A DNA stretch of 49,721 nucleotides from an uncultured bacterium (GTDB lineage Bacteria; Patescibacteriota; Patescibacteriia; Patescibacteriales; SZUA-104). Positions 40,361 through 49,602 of this stretch are shown here, one piece after another. Numbering within the stretch: the stretch's first letter is position 1; each line of letters starts with the position of its first letter. The notes beneath the pieces were generated by a model. That model did no database searches and was not told the origin of the DNA. It saw only the letters and a program-made list of their open reading frames with translations. The stretch lies in NCBI GenBank assembly GCA_913009695.1, contig CAJVWV010000007.1, positions 1-49,721 on the forward strand, in the 5' to 3' direction. Made by a program: the position numbers and the translations under genes.

Positions 40361-40493
40361 ATTCTGTACAATAATTTCCAATTTTTAATTTTGTAATTTT
40401 ATAAATAATTTTTAATATCTAAATTTTTAAACATTAAAAATTAAAGTATTATTTAAAAATTAAAAATTATAAAATTAAAAATTCTTATTACAA

Positions 40494-41660
40494 TTAAAGT
40501 CCAGCGTCTCTCTTTAAAGCCTCCGCCATATCAATCGCTTCCCAAGTAAAATCTTCATCATCACGTCCAAAATGGCCGTAAGCTGATGTCTTTTGATAAA
40601 TCGGCCGTTTTAAATCAAGCTTTTCAATTATACCCTTAGGTTTAAAATCAAAATGCTTTTTAATAAGTTCAATTATCCTGTCTTCTTCTATTTTATTTGT
40701 GCCAAAAGTATCAATATAAATTCCAACAGGCTCGGCAACGCCAATAGCGTAAGCCACCTGCAACTGGCACTTATCCGCTAATCCGGCGGCAACAACGTTT
40801 TTGGCTACATACCTTGCCATATACGCGCCGCTTCTATCTACTTTTGAAGCGTCTTTTCCGGAAAATGCTCCTCCACCATGAGACACAACACCGCCGTAAG
40901 TATCAATAATAATTTTTCTGCCTGTCAGGCCTGCGTCAGCCGGCGGACCGCCAAGAATAAATTTTCCGGTTGGATTTATAAAAAATTTCGTATCTTTATC
41001 AATTAAATCTCCCAAAACCGGCTCAATTACTTTTTCTCTTAAATCCGCTCTTAATTTTTTCATGTCTACCTTATCGCTATGATGCGAAGATAATACTACA
41101 GTTTCAACTCTTACCGCCCTCCCGTCGTGATATTCAACCGTAACCTGGCTTTTACCGTCCGGCCTTAAATACGGCAAAATCCCTTCTTTTCTTACTTCAG
41201 CCAATTTCTTTGTTAGTTTATGAGCTAACATTATCGGTAACGGCATAAGTTCCGGCGTTTCGTTAGTAGCATAACCAATCATTAGCCCCTGATCTCCTGC
41301 TCCTTGTTCTTTGTATTCCCCTTCTCCCTCTGATACACCTTGCGCGATATCTGGACTTTGTTCATGTAAAGTAACCATAACACCAACGTCATCACAGCAA
41401 AAACCGTATTCTTGTTTATTGTAGCCTATATCTTTTAACGCTTTTCTTACAACGCTATCAATATTTACATATGCTTTTGTTCTAGCTTCTCCTCCAACAA
41501 CAACCAGTCCTGTTGTATCAAAACATTCAACCCCAGCACGACTTTCGGGATCTTGTTTTAACATTTCGTCTAATATCGCGTCGCTAATACGATCGCAAAT
41601 TTTATCCGGATGTCCTTCAGTTACGGACTCCGAGGTTATTAATCTTACATTTTTTGACAT
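40494..41660 (-). CDS. metK: S-adenosylmethionine synthetase
   Basis: 388 residues. ATP + methionine to [16 protein letters not shown] at the N-terminus (ATP site), [12 protein letters not shown], and [19 protein letters not shown]. Complete. First of three genes that form the SAM cycle on the minus strand with ahcY and the PfkB kinase upstream. Flanked by AT-rich repeats rather than clear promoters. Confidence 0.97.
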   Translation of the reverse strand: MSKNVRLITSESVTEGHPDKICDRISDAILDEMLKQDPESRAGVECFDTTGLVVVGGEARTKAYVNIDSVVRKALKDIGYNKQEYGFCCDDVGVMVTLHEQSPDIAQGVSEGEGEYKEQGAGDQGLMIGYATNETPELMPLPIMLAHKLTKKLAEVRKEGILPYLRPDGKSQVTVEYHDGRAVRVETVVLSSHHSDKVDMKKLRADLREKVIEPVLGDLIDKDTKFFINPTGKFILGGPPADAGLTGRKIIIDTYGGVVSHGGGAFSGKDASKVDRSGAYMARYVAKNVVAAGLADKCQLQVAYAIGVAEPVGIYIDTFGTNKIEEDRIIELIKKHFDFKPKGIIEKLDLKRPIYQKTSAYGHFGRDDEDFTWEAIDMAEALKRDAGL

Positions 41661-41897
41661 AGTTTTAAAAAATTTTTAATTTTGTAATTTTTAATTTTGT
41701 AAATAATTTTTAATGCTTTAATTTTTTAATTCAGCGACCGGATTATAGCCCCTTTTTTTAAATTAATCTGCAAGATCTAATAATATCTTCTCCAAATTTA
41801 GCTGTTCGTTCTTCTAAACTATAGTTTATGTTTTGTTTAATTCATTAAAAATTTAAACATTATTTAAAAATATAAAATTTAAAAATTTAAAAATTTC
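41661..41897. repeat. AT-rich repeat spacer (TTTTTAATTTTGTAA type)
   Basis: Contains TTTTTAATTTTGTAAATAATT and TTAATTCATTAAAAATTTAAACATT. The same words occur in the spacers 40382-40493 and 43191-43345, so three intergenic gaps here are built from one repeat family. No gene. Confidence 0.7.
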
Positions 41898-43190
41898 TTA
41901 AGTTCCTAACTCCCAGGATTTTAAATACCTCCTCTGCTCTGGGGTTAATTTATCAATATTTATATTCATTGATTTTAATTTTAACTTCGCTATCCAATTT
42001 TCAATATTCTCCGGCACGTCATATACTTTGTTTTTTAATTTTTTATAGTTTTTTACGACATACTCGGTCGCCAAACTTTGTGTAGAAAAACTCATATCCA
42101 TAACGCTAGCCGGATGCCCTTCGGCCGCAGCAAGATTAATAAGCCTCCCCTCAGCCAATACATAAACTCTCTTCCCCCCTTTATTAAAGGGGGGCTGGGG
42201 GGATTTTTTACCGCCAATCATATATTCATCAACATTGTTTCTTACATTTTTCTTAACGGATTTTGCCATTTTTCTAAGTCCTTTAATATCAATCTCTACA
42301 TCAAAATGTCCAGAATTACACACAACAGCCCCGTCTTTCATAAGACGAAAATGCTCTTTTCTTATTACATGGATATCGCCGGTTAAAGTACAAAATAAAT
42401 CCCCGATTTTAGCAGCTTCACGCATCGGCATTACGCTGAATCCGTCCATGGCAGCTTCAAGAGCTTTTATATAATCTACCTCCGTAACAATTACTTTTGC
42501 TCCCATTCCGCGAGCCCGCGTAGCAAAACCGCGCCCACACCATCCATATCCAACCACCACTATATTCTTCCCAGCGATTAACATGTCCGTTGCCCTAATT
42601 ATGCCGTCAAGCGTTGATTGGCCGGTTCCATAGCGGTTATCAAACATGTTTTTTGTTTTCGCGTCATTAACCGCTATAATCGGAACATTCAGCCTTCCTT
42701 CATTTTCAAGCGCCTTAAGCCTAATAACACCTGTTGTTGTTTCTTCCATGCTACCTATAATATTTTTCGCCACTTCTTTATATTCTGTATGGAGTAGATG
42801 AAGCAAATCAGCTCCGTCGTCCATGGTCACATTAGGCTTAAAATCAAGAGCCGCTTTAAGATGATTATAATAAGATTTTTTATCTTCACCATGAATAGCA
42901 AAAACATTAATACCATAATCTTTTGCCAAAGACGCGGCTACGTCATCCTGCGTTGACAGCGGATTTGAAGCGCATAAAAGAACCTCCGCTCCGCCTTCCT
43001 TCATGGTTCTTACTAAATTTGCCGTTTCGGCCGTGACGTGCAAGCAGGCAGAAACTCTTTTGCCTCGCAAAGGCTTTTCTTTTTTAAATCTCTCTTTAAT
43101 TAAATTTAAAACAGGCATGTCACGTTCCGCCCATTCTATTCTCTTTTTTCCCTCCTTTGCAAATTTTATATTCCTTATGTCGTATTTCAT
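41898..43190 (-). CDS. ahcY: S-adenosylhomocysteine hydrolase with repeat-derived insertion
   Basis: 430 residues, NAD-dependent; cleaves SAH to adenosine and homocysteine. [46 protein letters not shown] (NAD Rossmann), and [16 protein letters not shown] at the end. Between DEYMIGGK and [10 protein letters not shown] the sequence [12 protein letters not shown] is added; it is encoded by the palindromic repeat 42173-42206 and is absent in the family. It probably forms a surface loop. Neighbour of metK and PfkB kinase in SAM recycling. Confidence 0.95.
   Translation of the reverse strand: MKYDIRNIKFAKEGKKRIEWAERDMPVLNLIKERFKKEKPLRGKRVSACLHVTAETANLVRTMKEGGAEVLLCASNPLSTQDDVAASLAKDYGINVFAIHGEDKKSYYNHLKAALDFKPNVTMDDGADLLHLLHTEYKEVAKNIIGSMEETTTGVIRLKALENEGRLNVPIIAVNDAKTKNMFDNRYGTGQSTLDGIIRATDMLIAGKNIVVVGYGWCGRGFATRARGMGAKVIVTEVDYIKALEAAMDGFSVMPMREAAKIGDLFCTLTGDIHVIRKEHFRLMKDGAVVCNSGHFDVEIDIKGLRKMAKSVKKNVRNNVDEYMIGGKKSPQPPFNKGGKRVYVLAEGRLINLAAAEGHPASVMDMSFSTQSLATEYVVKNYKKLKNKVYDVPENIENWIAKLKLKSMNINIDKLTPEQRRYLKSWELGT
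42173..42206. repeat. Palindromic repeat inside ahcY
   Basis: TCCCCCCTTTA/TTAAAGGGGGG followed by CTGGGGGGATTT. In the minus frame it reads as [12 protein letters not shown]. Confidence 0.85.
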
Positions 43191-43345
43191 AGTTATAAAT
43201 TTTTAATTTTTGAATTTTTAATTTTATAAATAATTTCTAATGATTTAATTTTTAATTCAGCGATTCGCTTTTACAAATTGTAATTAATATTTTTGTTTAA
43301 TTCATTAAAAATTTAAACATTATTTAAAAATTACAAAATTAAAAA

Positions 43346-44386
43346 TTAAAAATTCTTCTTATATCTTCTATCAATATCCTTCCAGCCAAACCTATGCTCC
43401 TGGGTTCCTTGTTTTTCAACCGCGAATGAAGCTACTACGCTTGCTAGTCTTCCAATTTTTTCCAATGGCATTTCATCAATAATCCCTTTAATTAACCCCG
43501 ACCTATAAGCGTCTCCAGCGCCAGTCGGATCTATTATTTTTTTTAATTTAACAGCTGGTATTTTAATCTTCCGGATAACTCCCCCTTTCTTGTCCCGAAG
43601 TAAGCGGGAATTAAAGGGGGTTAGGGGGATTTTATTTTTAGTATAAATTTCCGAACCTTTCTCACCTTTAGTAATAATCAACATTCCCACTTTATCAATT
43701 AAGCTCTTTAGTGTCCAGCCAATTTTTTTCATGATCAAGCTTATTTCATAATCATTTCCTATTAATACTTCCGCGCCGTTTATGCTTCTTTTTAACGCAA
43801 CCGCGCTAAGCGCCGTTATTTGCTGACCTGGGTCAAAAATATATTTTATTCCTTGTTTTTTATAAACGCTCGCATAATTTTCCATATCCTTATTATTGCC
43901 CGGCGCAATAATCGCTAATTCATTATTCCCCCCTTTAGTAAAGGGGGGCTGGGGGGATTTTACCGTTCTCTTGAGAGGGGCCACACCTCTTTCACACATT
44001 AGCGCGCCCGGGTTAAAGCCGGTAATCTGATTATCTGACTTGTCCGTTGTTATATAACAAGAAGATGTATTTTTATTTTTTATTATTTTAATTTGCGAAA
44101 TATCTATTTTATTTTTAACTAACCATTTTTTATACGGATTAAAATCATTGCCAACGCATGCAAGTATTGAAGGCTTTTCTCCCAGCAAAGATAAATTATA
44201 GGCTATATTTCCCGCGGTTCCTCCGAAACTTTCCTTAAGATCATTAACCATAAAAGAAACATTCAAAACATGAATCTTGTCCGGCATTATATGATCTTTA
44301 AAATATCCCGGAAAATCCATAATTCTATCATAAACCAAAGATCCGGAAACTAATATATTTTTAATCTGCTTATTATTTTTCTGCAT
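43346..44386 (-). CDS. PfkB-family kinase, adenosine-kinase-like
   Basis: 346 residues. GGTAGNIAYNLSLLG near the N-terminus (substrate lid) and IDPTGAGDAYRSGLIKG (anion hole and catalytic Asp) define the PfkB family. Next to ahcY it most likely phosphorylates adenosine released from SAH. Two in-frame inserts come from the same repeat family as in ahcY: KSPQPPFTKGGN (43925-43962) and IPLTPFNSRLLRDKKGGV (43580-43634). Core motifs are intact, so activity is likely. Confidence 0.87.
   Translation of the reverse strand: MQKNNKQIKNILVSGSLVYDRIMDFPGYFKDHIMPDKIHVLNVSFMVNDLKESFGGTAGNIAYNLSLLGEKPSILACVGNDFNPYKKWLVKNKIDISQIKIIKNKNTSSCYITTDKSDNQITGFNPGALMCERGVAPLKRTVKSPQPPFTKGGNNELAIIAPGNNKDMENYASVYKKQGIKYIFDPGQQITALSAVALKRSINGAEVLIGNDYEISLIMKKIGWTLKSLIDKVGMLIITKGEKGSEIYTKNKIPLTPFNSRLLRDKKGGVIRKIKIPAVKLKKIIDPTGAGDAYRSGLIKGIIDEMPLEKIGRLASVVASFAVEKQGTQEHRFGWKDIDRRYKKNF
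43580..43634. repeat. Palindromic repeat inside the PfkB kinase gene, copy 1
   Basis: CCCCCTTT...AAAGGGGG with an inner TCCCG-AAGTAAG-CGGGA hairpin; read in frame. Confidence 0.75.
43925..43962. repeat. Palindromic repeat inside the PfkB kinase gene, copy 2
   Basis: CCCCCCTTTA-G-TAAAGGGGGG plus CTGGGGGGATTTT, nearly identical to the copy in ahcY. Confidence 0.82.
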
Positions 44387-44406
44387 AATCTTAAAAGAAC
44401 AAATTA

Positions 44407-44967
44407 TTATTTACACCGAAATCCAATTTCTTTTTTATTATTTTCTTCTTCATTCTTGTCTTTAATTAAATAATGCAACGCTGAAAAAATGTCTTTAATT
44501 TTTTTGTCATGCTTATCGTGCTTTTTTTCTAATTCACTAATCTTTTCCGCTAAATCCTTGGAAGAATTAATTATTCTGCTTACCATTACAAATACTCGCA
44601 TTATAGCTATGTTAATTTGAACCGCTTTTTTGCTTTTTAAAACGCTGGATAACATAGCGATGCCATGTTCGGTAAAAACATAAGGCGAATATTTAATATG
44701 GAACCCTCTTTTATTGACTTTCTTTAAGGTCACAATTTGTGACCTTAAAGGTATCACATTTTGTGATACCAAGTATTCTGCCTCCTCCTTAGTCAATTTG
44801 AACATAAAATCACCCGGAAATCTTTCAATATTCCTTTTTACCGCCTGATTGAGAACTTTTGTTTCAACTCCATAAAATTCCGCCAAATCCCGATCCAGCA
44901 TAACTCTCTGCTCCCGCAATAACAATATTTTATTTCTTATTTTTTCTTGCAATATAATGTCTGACAT
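44407..44967 (-). CDS. ORF6N domain protein
   Basis: 186 residues. ILLLREQRVMLDRDLAEFYGVETKVLNQAVKRN and FTEHGIAMLSSVLKS mark the ORF6N (KilA-N-related) DNA-binding domain of phage and mobile-element proteins; the C-terminal third is coiled coil (SELEKKHDKHDKKIKD). Two short palindromes (AAGGTCACAA/TTGTGACCTT and GGTATCACA/TGTGATACC) lie in the coding sequence at 44725-44772, between the domain's halves. Leftmost cargo gene of the accessory zone. Confidence 0.9.
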   Translation of the reverse strand: MSDIILQEKIRNKILLLREQRVMLDRDLAEFYGVETKVLNQAVKRNIERFPGDFMFKLTKEEAEYLVSQNVIPLRSQIVTLKKVNKRGFHIKYSPYVFTEHGIAMLSSVLKSKKAVQINIAIMRVFVMVSRIINSSKDLAEKISELEKKHDKHDKKIKDIFSALHYLIKDKNEEENNKKEIGFRCK

Positions 44968-44974
44968 TTTTCAC

Positions 44975-45062
44975 TAATTATGTACCGCTGATTGCGCTGA
45001 TTATTTATGATTACCGCTGATTTTTATCAGCGTTAATCAGCGTAAAATCAGCGAAATCAGCG
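44975..45062. repeat. AATCAGCG repeat block 1
   Basis: Direct and inverted copies of AATCAGCG (CGCTGATT) separated by irregular short spacers, between the ORF6N gene and a 3' gene tail. Not CRISPR-like: units overlap and spacers are only a few bases. Confidence 0.85.
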
Positions 45063-45131
45063 GTTCAGTTTCTCAATCTCTTCTTTAATAACCTTATATT
45101 CCAAGGAGTCAGTAGAATATTGATCAAGCAT
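45057..45131 (-). pseudogene. Orphan 3' gene tail, copy A
   Basis: Encodes MLDQYSTDSLEYKVIKEE then IEKLNR and stop. It matches the last 24 residues of the 47361-48200 protein. The open frame starts just after an in-frame stop, so it is only a tail. The stop codon is supplied by the AATCAGCG repeat. Confidence 0.75.
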
Positions 45132-45145
45132 TTATTTAGATTCGT

Positions 45146-46012
45146 CTAAACTTTTTTCTTCAACCGTTTTTTCTTTCCTGACAACGGCAAATAATTTTTT
45201 CGAGAAACAATTTTCTTCCCCGACTGTCGTTCTATGTCTTTTTTTGTTCTGCCGGCTACGCTACCGCCATCGCGCGCATCTTTTTTAAGAGGATTAAATC
45301 CTCTTGAATCCCTTTCTCGCGTAAATTTCGTTGTGGTGGCTTCGCCCAGCATGGTTAAAATCAGCTCAATGTCATCCATGTGGTCGCGCAAATTTTCCCG
45401 CTTTAACCCTTTTAATTTTTTGTAATCATCAACTTTCAAGCCAAAAGCGCTTTCCATTATTTCGTTTGTTAAAATAGCAAATTCCAAATTATTTTTAGCG
45501 CCTCTTGTCTTCCATTCATCAGTTAAGTCCTGCCGCACCGCTATGCCCCGCGTCCTTTTATCTATCCAGTCCTTCGGATACCCCTTTTTTTTGTAAATCT
45601 CTTTCATCCTGTCCATGGCCAGTTCCGGATTCTCTATTTCCTGTATTCTTTCGTGCCCGACTTTAGCCAACCACCGCTTAAACGGCTCGGCATTAGGCGA
45701 AGGAATTGACTGGATAATGCGAAAAATTCCTTCAGTATTAGCGCAATTTAATTTTTGCGAACCTCCTTCAGTTTGGACGGAAAGGGGGGTGGCAATTTGC
45801 CCCCACCCTTTACTAAGCTCAGGATCTCGGCGGCGCATATCCTTTATATAACCGCTGGGCTGGGCTGAATCCGTTAAAACAGCAACAACATCAATAATAA
45901 CAAACCACCACTCATTATTGTAAATAATCTTTCGCACCTGCCTGCCTTTAAAACGCTGATTGCGCTGATTATTTATGATTAACGCTGATTTTTCGCTGAT
46001 TATTTTTTTCAT
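45146..46012 (-). CDS. BRO-N domain protein
   Basis: 288 residues. VRKIIYNNEWWFVIIDVVAVLTDS and NCANTEGIFRIIQSIPSP...FKRWLAKVGHERI define a BRO-N/antirepressor DNA-binding domain, here of the longer chromosomal type (with NNLEFAILTNEIM and basic C-terminus KKKRLKKKV). The first ~18 residues are encoded by CGCTGATT repeats, and the start overlaps the upstream GxxExxY gene. Probably mobile cargo; function unknown. Confidence 0.85.
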   Translation of the reverse strand: MKKIISEKSALIINNQRNQRFKGRQVRKIIYNNEWWFVIIDVVAVLTDSAQPSGYIKDMRRRDPELSKGWGQIATPLSVQTEGGSQKLNCANTEGIFRIIQSIPSPNAEPFKRWLAKVGHERIQEIENPELAMDRMKEIYKKKGYPKDWIDKRTRGIAVRQDLTDEWKTRGAKNNLEFAILTNEIMESAFGLKVDDYKKLKGLKRENLRDHMDDIELILTMLGEATTTKFTRERDSRGFNPLKKDARDGGSVAGRTKKDIERQSGKKIVSRKNYLPLSGKKKRLKKKV

Positions 46013-46394
46013 TTATAAATCTCTTAAATTCTAAACTTTTATTACCAAAATTTATTAACAATCCTATGTCAATCCTGCAAATTTCTAAATAATTAATTAT
46101 TTGCGCTTTATTAAGATCACTTATATCATCAGCAAACGCCTTTAACTCAACAATGACAATTCCCTCAACAAAAAAGTCCACCCTCCTTGCGCCTATTTCC
46201 TGATCGTCATAATAAACTTTCATGTTATATTCTCTAACAAATTCCAAATTCTCCTTCATCATCTCAATCGCCAAAGCTCTTTGATAAATAAATTCCTGAA
46301 ATCCGCTACCTAATTGATTATGAACATTTAAGGAACATTTAATTATTCTGCCAGTAACGTCTGAGTGTTTATATTTATTTTGTACGTAATGCAT
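45969..46394 (-). CDS. GxxExxY family protein
   Basis: 141 residues. LGSGFQEFIYQRALAIEM is the family signature (GxxExxY as GFQEFIY), with GARRVDFFVEGIVIVELKA (PD-(D/E)XK-like Asp, Glu and Lys). Members are of unknown role and occur in variable islands. C-terminus KISVNHK reads into an AATCAGCG repeat and overlaps the BRO gene by 44 nt. Confidence 0.9.
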   Translation of the reverse strand: MHYVQNKYKHSDVTGRIIKCSLNVHNQLGSGFQEFIYQRALAIEMMKENLEFVREYNMKVYYDDQEIGARRVDFFVEGIVIVELKAFADDISDLNKAQIINYLEICRIDIGLLINFGNKSLEFKRFINEKNNQRKISVNHK

Positions 46395-46404
46395 AAAAAA
46401 CTAA

Positions 46405-46500
46405 CCGCTGACTACGTACCGCTGATTACGCTGATGCACCGCTGATTTTGCGCTGATTTTATCAGCGTTAATCAGCGCGAAATCAACGTAATCAGCGGTT
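46405..46500. repeat. AATCAGCG repeat block 2
   Basis: Same octamer in both orientations, between the GxxExxY gene and gene tail copy B. Confidence 0.85.
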
Positions 46501-46602
46501 CAGCTTCGCCACCTCCTCCTCAATAACTTTCCTCTCCAGCGAGCCGACGGGGTATTGGTTGAACATTTTTTTTAGGTCTTCTTGGTTTTTTTCTTGTTTA
46601 GT
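46492..46602 (-). pseudogene. Orphan 3' gene tail, copy B
   Basis: Open frame ending KMFNQYPVGSLERKVIEEE then VAKLNR and stop; second copy of the C-terminal module of 47361-48200, more diverged in DNA. Upstream of it the frame is closed, so it is a fragment. Confidence 0.75.
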
Positions 46603-46633
46603 TTATTTAATATTAGCTAAATTTTTTACTATT

Positions 46634-46679
46634 GACCCCATGAAATAGGCCTTGCCTCCCGCAGGGATTTCACGGGGTT
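46634..46679. repeat. Inverted repeat GACCCCATGAAAT/ATTTCACGGGGTT
   Basis: Imperfect palindrome with GC-rich apex (GCCTCCCGCAGGG). Its right end supplies the TTG of the next promoter. Confidence 0.75.
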
Positions 46680-46705
46680 GACATTATGTTTAAAAATGCT
46701 ATACT
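46678..46705 (+). promoter_or_regulatory. Promoter of a small RNA candidate
   Basis: TTGACA (46678-46683), 16-nt spacer, TATACT (46700-46705): same geometry as arginine leader promoter 1. Confidence 0.7.
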
Positions 46706-46710
46706 GATAG

Positions 46711-46815
46711 TACAAATGGTTCTGGTGCTTTACGCATCCGGGAACCCCCGAGACTTTCTCCGCGAGGAGGAGGATCGTTCACAAAGGCATCTCTCTGAGA
46801 TGTTTTTGTTTTTTT
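46711..46815 (+). ncRNA. Candidate ~105-nt small RNA
   Basis: Between a strong promoter and the terminator CATCTC-TCT-GAGATG + TTTTTGTTTTTTT. Folds as ATCC...GGAT closing CGGG-AAC-CCCCG and CTCC-GCGA-GGAG (GNRA loop). An ORF runs through it but shows no RBS. It is antisense-facing to the 3' end of the MazF-like gene, so it might tune that gene, or be an independent sRNA. Confidence 0.55.
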
Positions 46816-47194
46816 ATACAAGATTTTTAAATTTATTCCTTACCATCTTAAAGTCTTTTTTCGGCATTGTTCTGATTCTCCTAAGAAGTCTTTTCGCACT
46901 GATAACTCTGACTTGTGACAATATTACAGAATACTTTTTATTATTATATTCAAATTGATAATAATATTTTCCTGTTTTATTGCTACTGGTTAAAGGCAGT
47001 ATCCATAAAACATCATTGTTAAACTTTTTAAAAACCAAAGCGGGTCTTTCAAAATTTTCATTTTTACCATCTTGTTCAAAACCGATATTCGCTCCTATGG
47101 AACACCACCAAATTTCTTTTGTACGAAAACGAATAATCCGACTGCTGCTATTTATAACATCCTTGAGTTTATGCCACTTATAATAATCTTTCAT
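46814..47194 (-). CDS. PemK/MazF-like toxin
   Basis: 126 residues. EIWWCSIGANIGFEQDGKN, RPALVFKKFN, LPLTSSNKTGKYYY and LSQVRVISAKRLLRRI follow the MazF/PemK fold (SH3-like barrel, sequence-specific endoribonuclease). No antitoxin ORF is visible up- or downstream, so it is an orphan or a domesticated member. Located between AATCAGCG block 3 and a candidate small RNA. Confidence 0.85.
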   Translation of the reverse strand: MKDYYKWHKLKDVINSSSRIIRFRTKEIWWCSIGANIGFEQDGKNENFERPALVFKKFNNDVLWILPLTSSNKTGKYYYQFEYNNKKYSVILSQVRVISAKRLLRRIRTMPKKDFKMVRNKFKNLV

Positions 47195-47245
47195 AATAAC
47201 AAAACAATTACTTTATAAACATTACAACTTCCCACTTTCCAACTT

Positions 47246-47368
47246 ACAAAATCAGCATTAATCAGCGTTAATCAGCGCGAAATCAACGTAATCAGCGGTC
47301 CACAATCAGCGTTAATCATAAATAATCAGCGAAATCAGCGGTCAGCGTTAATCAGCGAAATCAGCGGT
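47246..47368. repeat. AATCAGCG repeat block 3
   Basis: About ten copies of AATCAGCG or close variants, in arrays such as AATCAGCGTTAATCAGCG, running up to and including the stop codon of 47361-48200. Confidence 0.88.
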
Positions 47369-48200
47369 TCAGTTTCTCTATTTCTTCTTGAATAACTTTA
47401 TATTCTAAAGAGCCGGAAGGATATTTATTAAGCATTTGTTCCAGCTCGGCGAGGTTGGTTTCTTTTTCGTTGCCAATTTTAATTGACCTAATCATTTCAA
47501 ATATACTATTCGGTACTTCCTCGGCTTCACCATTTCTAAATATAAAAAACTTCCCATTAATTGTTACAGGAACTTCTTCTTCCAGCCCCTTTCGTGAATT
47601 AGAAGAAATTTTTAATTTTTCATATAAATCAAAAATAATTTTTATTTTTTCCTTGTCTTCTTTATTTAATTTTTTTATGTTTTCACCATTTATCAAATAT
47701 TGCGTTCTTTTTAAATTATCAACTTCCTTAATCCCGAGATTGACATTATAATCTTTTAGCCAATCTTGAACAGATAACGGAAAATTAATAAATTTATCAT
47801 ATTTTTTCCTCTGTAATATATTTCTATCGCAATTTAATAAAGTATTTTTTAATTGTTTCTTAATTTTATCCCTTTCGTCTAAATCGTAAATAACCGCTAA
47901 ATTAATCTTTAACTTTTCCCATATATCATAATAATCTATATCATAAATTATTTCAAAATGATTTTTTAATAAATCATTTATTTCGTTCCAGTCATCAAAA
48001 AAATTTAAAGATAAAAATTTTAATTTTACTAATAACTTTTTATATTTATTTATGGAATCAGGATTTATATTCTTGTTGTTATTTTTAATATACAACTTCA
48101 ACACTTTATAATACTGATAAGCTTCTTTAGCATAATTAAACTTTATAAAATCATTAACTTTCTTGCTTACTTCTATTATTGAAAAATTATTATTTTCCAT
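47361..48200 (-). CDS. Unrecognised protein with duplicated C-terminal module
   Basis: 279 residues, soluble and Lys/Asn-rich, predicted helical. I do not recognise the family. A small central region EEEVPVTINGKFFIFRNGEAEEVP stands out. The last ~30 residues (LEQMLNKYPSGSLEYKVIQ...) recur as two orphan tails at 45057 and 46492, and its stop codon lies within an AATCAGCG repeat. It appears to be the donor of the tail that accompanies the cargo genes. Follows 48220-49544 by 19 nt, so probably the same operon. Confidence 0.65.
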   Translation of the reverse strand: MENNNFSIIEVSKKVNDFIKFNYAKEAYQYYKVLKLYIKNNNKNINPDSINKYKKLLVKLKFLSLNFFDDWNEINDLLKNHFEIIYDIDYYDIWEKLKINLAVIYDLDERDKIKKQLKNTLLNCDRNILQRKKYDKFINFPLSVQDWLKDYNVNLGIKEVDNLKRTQYLINGENIKKLNKEDKEKIKIIFDLYEKLKISSNSRKGLEEEVPVTINGKFFIFRNGEAEEVPNSIFEMIRSIKIGNEKETNLAELEQMLNKYPSGSLEYKVIQEEIEKLNR

Positions 48201-48219
48201 ATAAATTATTTTATCTAAA

Positions 48220-49544
48220 TTAACGATTTAAATTAACACTCTTAACGGCCAATTCCGGATCGGCCTTTTTATTTGCGCTGGCAATCTTTATCTGCACGGC
48301 AAGGTCGTGGGCGCCATTTCTTTCAAGGTCGTCAACATGATGCGCTAAATAAGAAACTACCTGCGGGTTTGCTGTGCCTTGTTTAGCGTCATACTGTTTA
48401 ACAAAGGCAGGGTCTTTTAAAAGCGCTATGGCTGATTTGTCAAGCACAAAATGTTCATCATCATGTTTTCCTCCTTCATAATGTCCCAATCCTAAACGAT
48501 TAGTATCTCTGGCAAATTTTTGTTTCTGCACTTTTGACATTTCAAAATATTTCGCCGTTTCATATTCAGTTTCATCTGTCTTTTCCCAACGGCCGTTTTT
48601 ATCCATTTTAACCGTGCCAAAAGCGCCAAAATGTTGAATTTGCTTAGCAATATTACCCATTTCCCCAAGCAACCCCAATGCCGCTTGTTCGCTAAAACCT
48701 CCTTCGTTCTGAAGCTTATCGGCAAAATCATGCATTCCTTTCAAACCTGTGCCAAAGCCGGAACTCTTCATTATTTCATTATAATCGCCATTTCTGGTCA
48801 TCTTCTTTGTTATTACATTCACTAATCCTTGCTGTCCGTTTTTGATGGCTTCTTCTAAAATTTGACCTAATTCATCTGAATTATCTATCTGCGACACTGA
48901 TTTTCCTTGCTCCGCATCCATTGTTGATTTTGTTTCGCCCCTTGACTGAGTCATTCCTTCAATTTTATATGATTTTAATATCGCCTTTTTAGCGTTAATC
49001 TTATCGTCAATTTTTTTAGCTTTTTTATCATTAATAGTTTTACTTTTAATATTTTTTTCTAATTCTGATTTCTCTAATTGTAATTTTCGTCTCTCTTCTT
49101 TCAGAGCCGCCCGTTTATTAATACTATCTTTATCAACTGCTCCCTTGGGTATTTTATCTAATTCTTTTTTAGTCTCATGTAATTTAATATTCTTGTCTGT
49201 TAACTGTTTATTTAACGCTCCTTTTTCTTCTGATGTTATAATCCCTTTTCTTTCTTCTTGTAATTTTTCTAAGTCATTTTCCGTGTTCGCTCTTTTACCC
49301 CTTAAAAGCCTTGTTCCGAATGATTTCATCCCGCCCTTTCGCCAATTAGATAGATTTTTATAGAACACATCTCCTGTTGATACATGCGCTAAAGTGCCGA
49401 AAAATCTGCCGCCATCTTCAGCAGTTTGCTCAACTTTACCTCTTATAGCAATCTTTCTATCTTTTTTATTGTCTTCCATCTGTTGCTTTACCCTCTTATA
49501 GCCTTCAACAACATTTAAATTAACACCTAGCCCCATGCTTGCTT
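48220..49544 (-). CDS. Large coiled-coil protein, probably 5'-truncated
   Basis: At least 438 residues. No membrane segment in the visible part; a long charged coiled coil (~110-190; LEKLQEERKG, KKELDKIP, KLQLEKSELEKN) followed by a compact Gly-rich part (GFGTGLKGMHDFADKL) and HHVDDLERNGAHDLAV. The frame stays open to the adapter junction at 49544, and the ATG at 49536 has no RBS, so the N-terminus is likely missing. In CPR conjugation loci a VirB6/TrbL-like protein often has such a cytoplasmic tail; that identity is only a guess. Confidence 0.6.
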
Positions 49545-49602
49545 AGATCGGAAGAGCGTCGTGTAGGGAAAGAGTGTAGATCTCGGTGGTCGCCGTATCA
49601 TT
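49545..49602 (-). other. Illumina P5/universal adapter, reverse complement (contamination)
   Basis: Exact reverse complement of the adapter at 29-86, beginning AGATCGGAAGAGCGTCG and ending GCCGTATCATT. Marks the right end of genomic sequence. Confidence 0.99.

Noticed and set aside
39625-40493. FMN riboswitch upstream of the riboflavin genes
   Set aside because: None of the conserved RFN-element segments could be found upstream of ribE or ribH.
46686-46958. 90-residue plus-strand ORF
   Set aside because: It lacks an RBS, crosses a strong terminator and overlaps the MazF-like gene in antisense; better explained as a small RNA plus a shadow frame.
44975-47368. AATCAGCG arrays as a CRISPR
   Set aside because: Units are 8 nt, occur in both orientations with overlaps, spacers are a few bases, and there are no cas genes.
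48220-49536. Complete gene starting at ATG 49536
   Set aside because: The frame remains open to the adapter, there is no RBS, and the ATG is nine bases from the cut, so the 5' end is probably lost.
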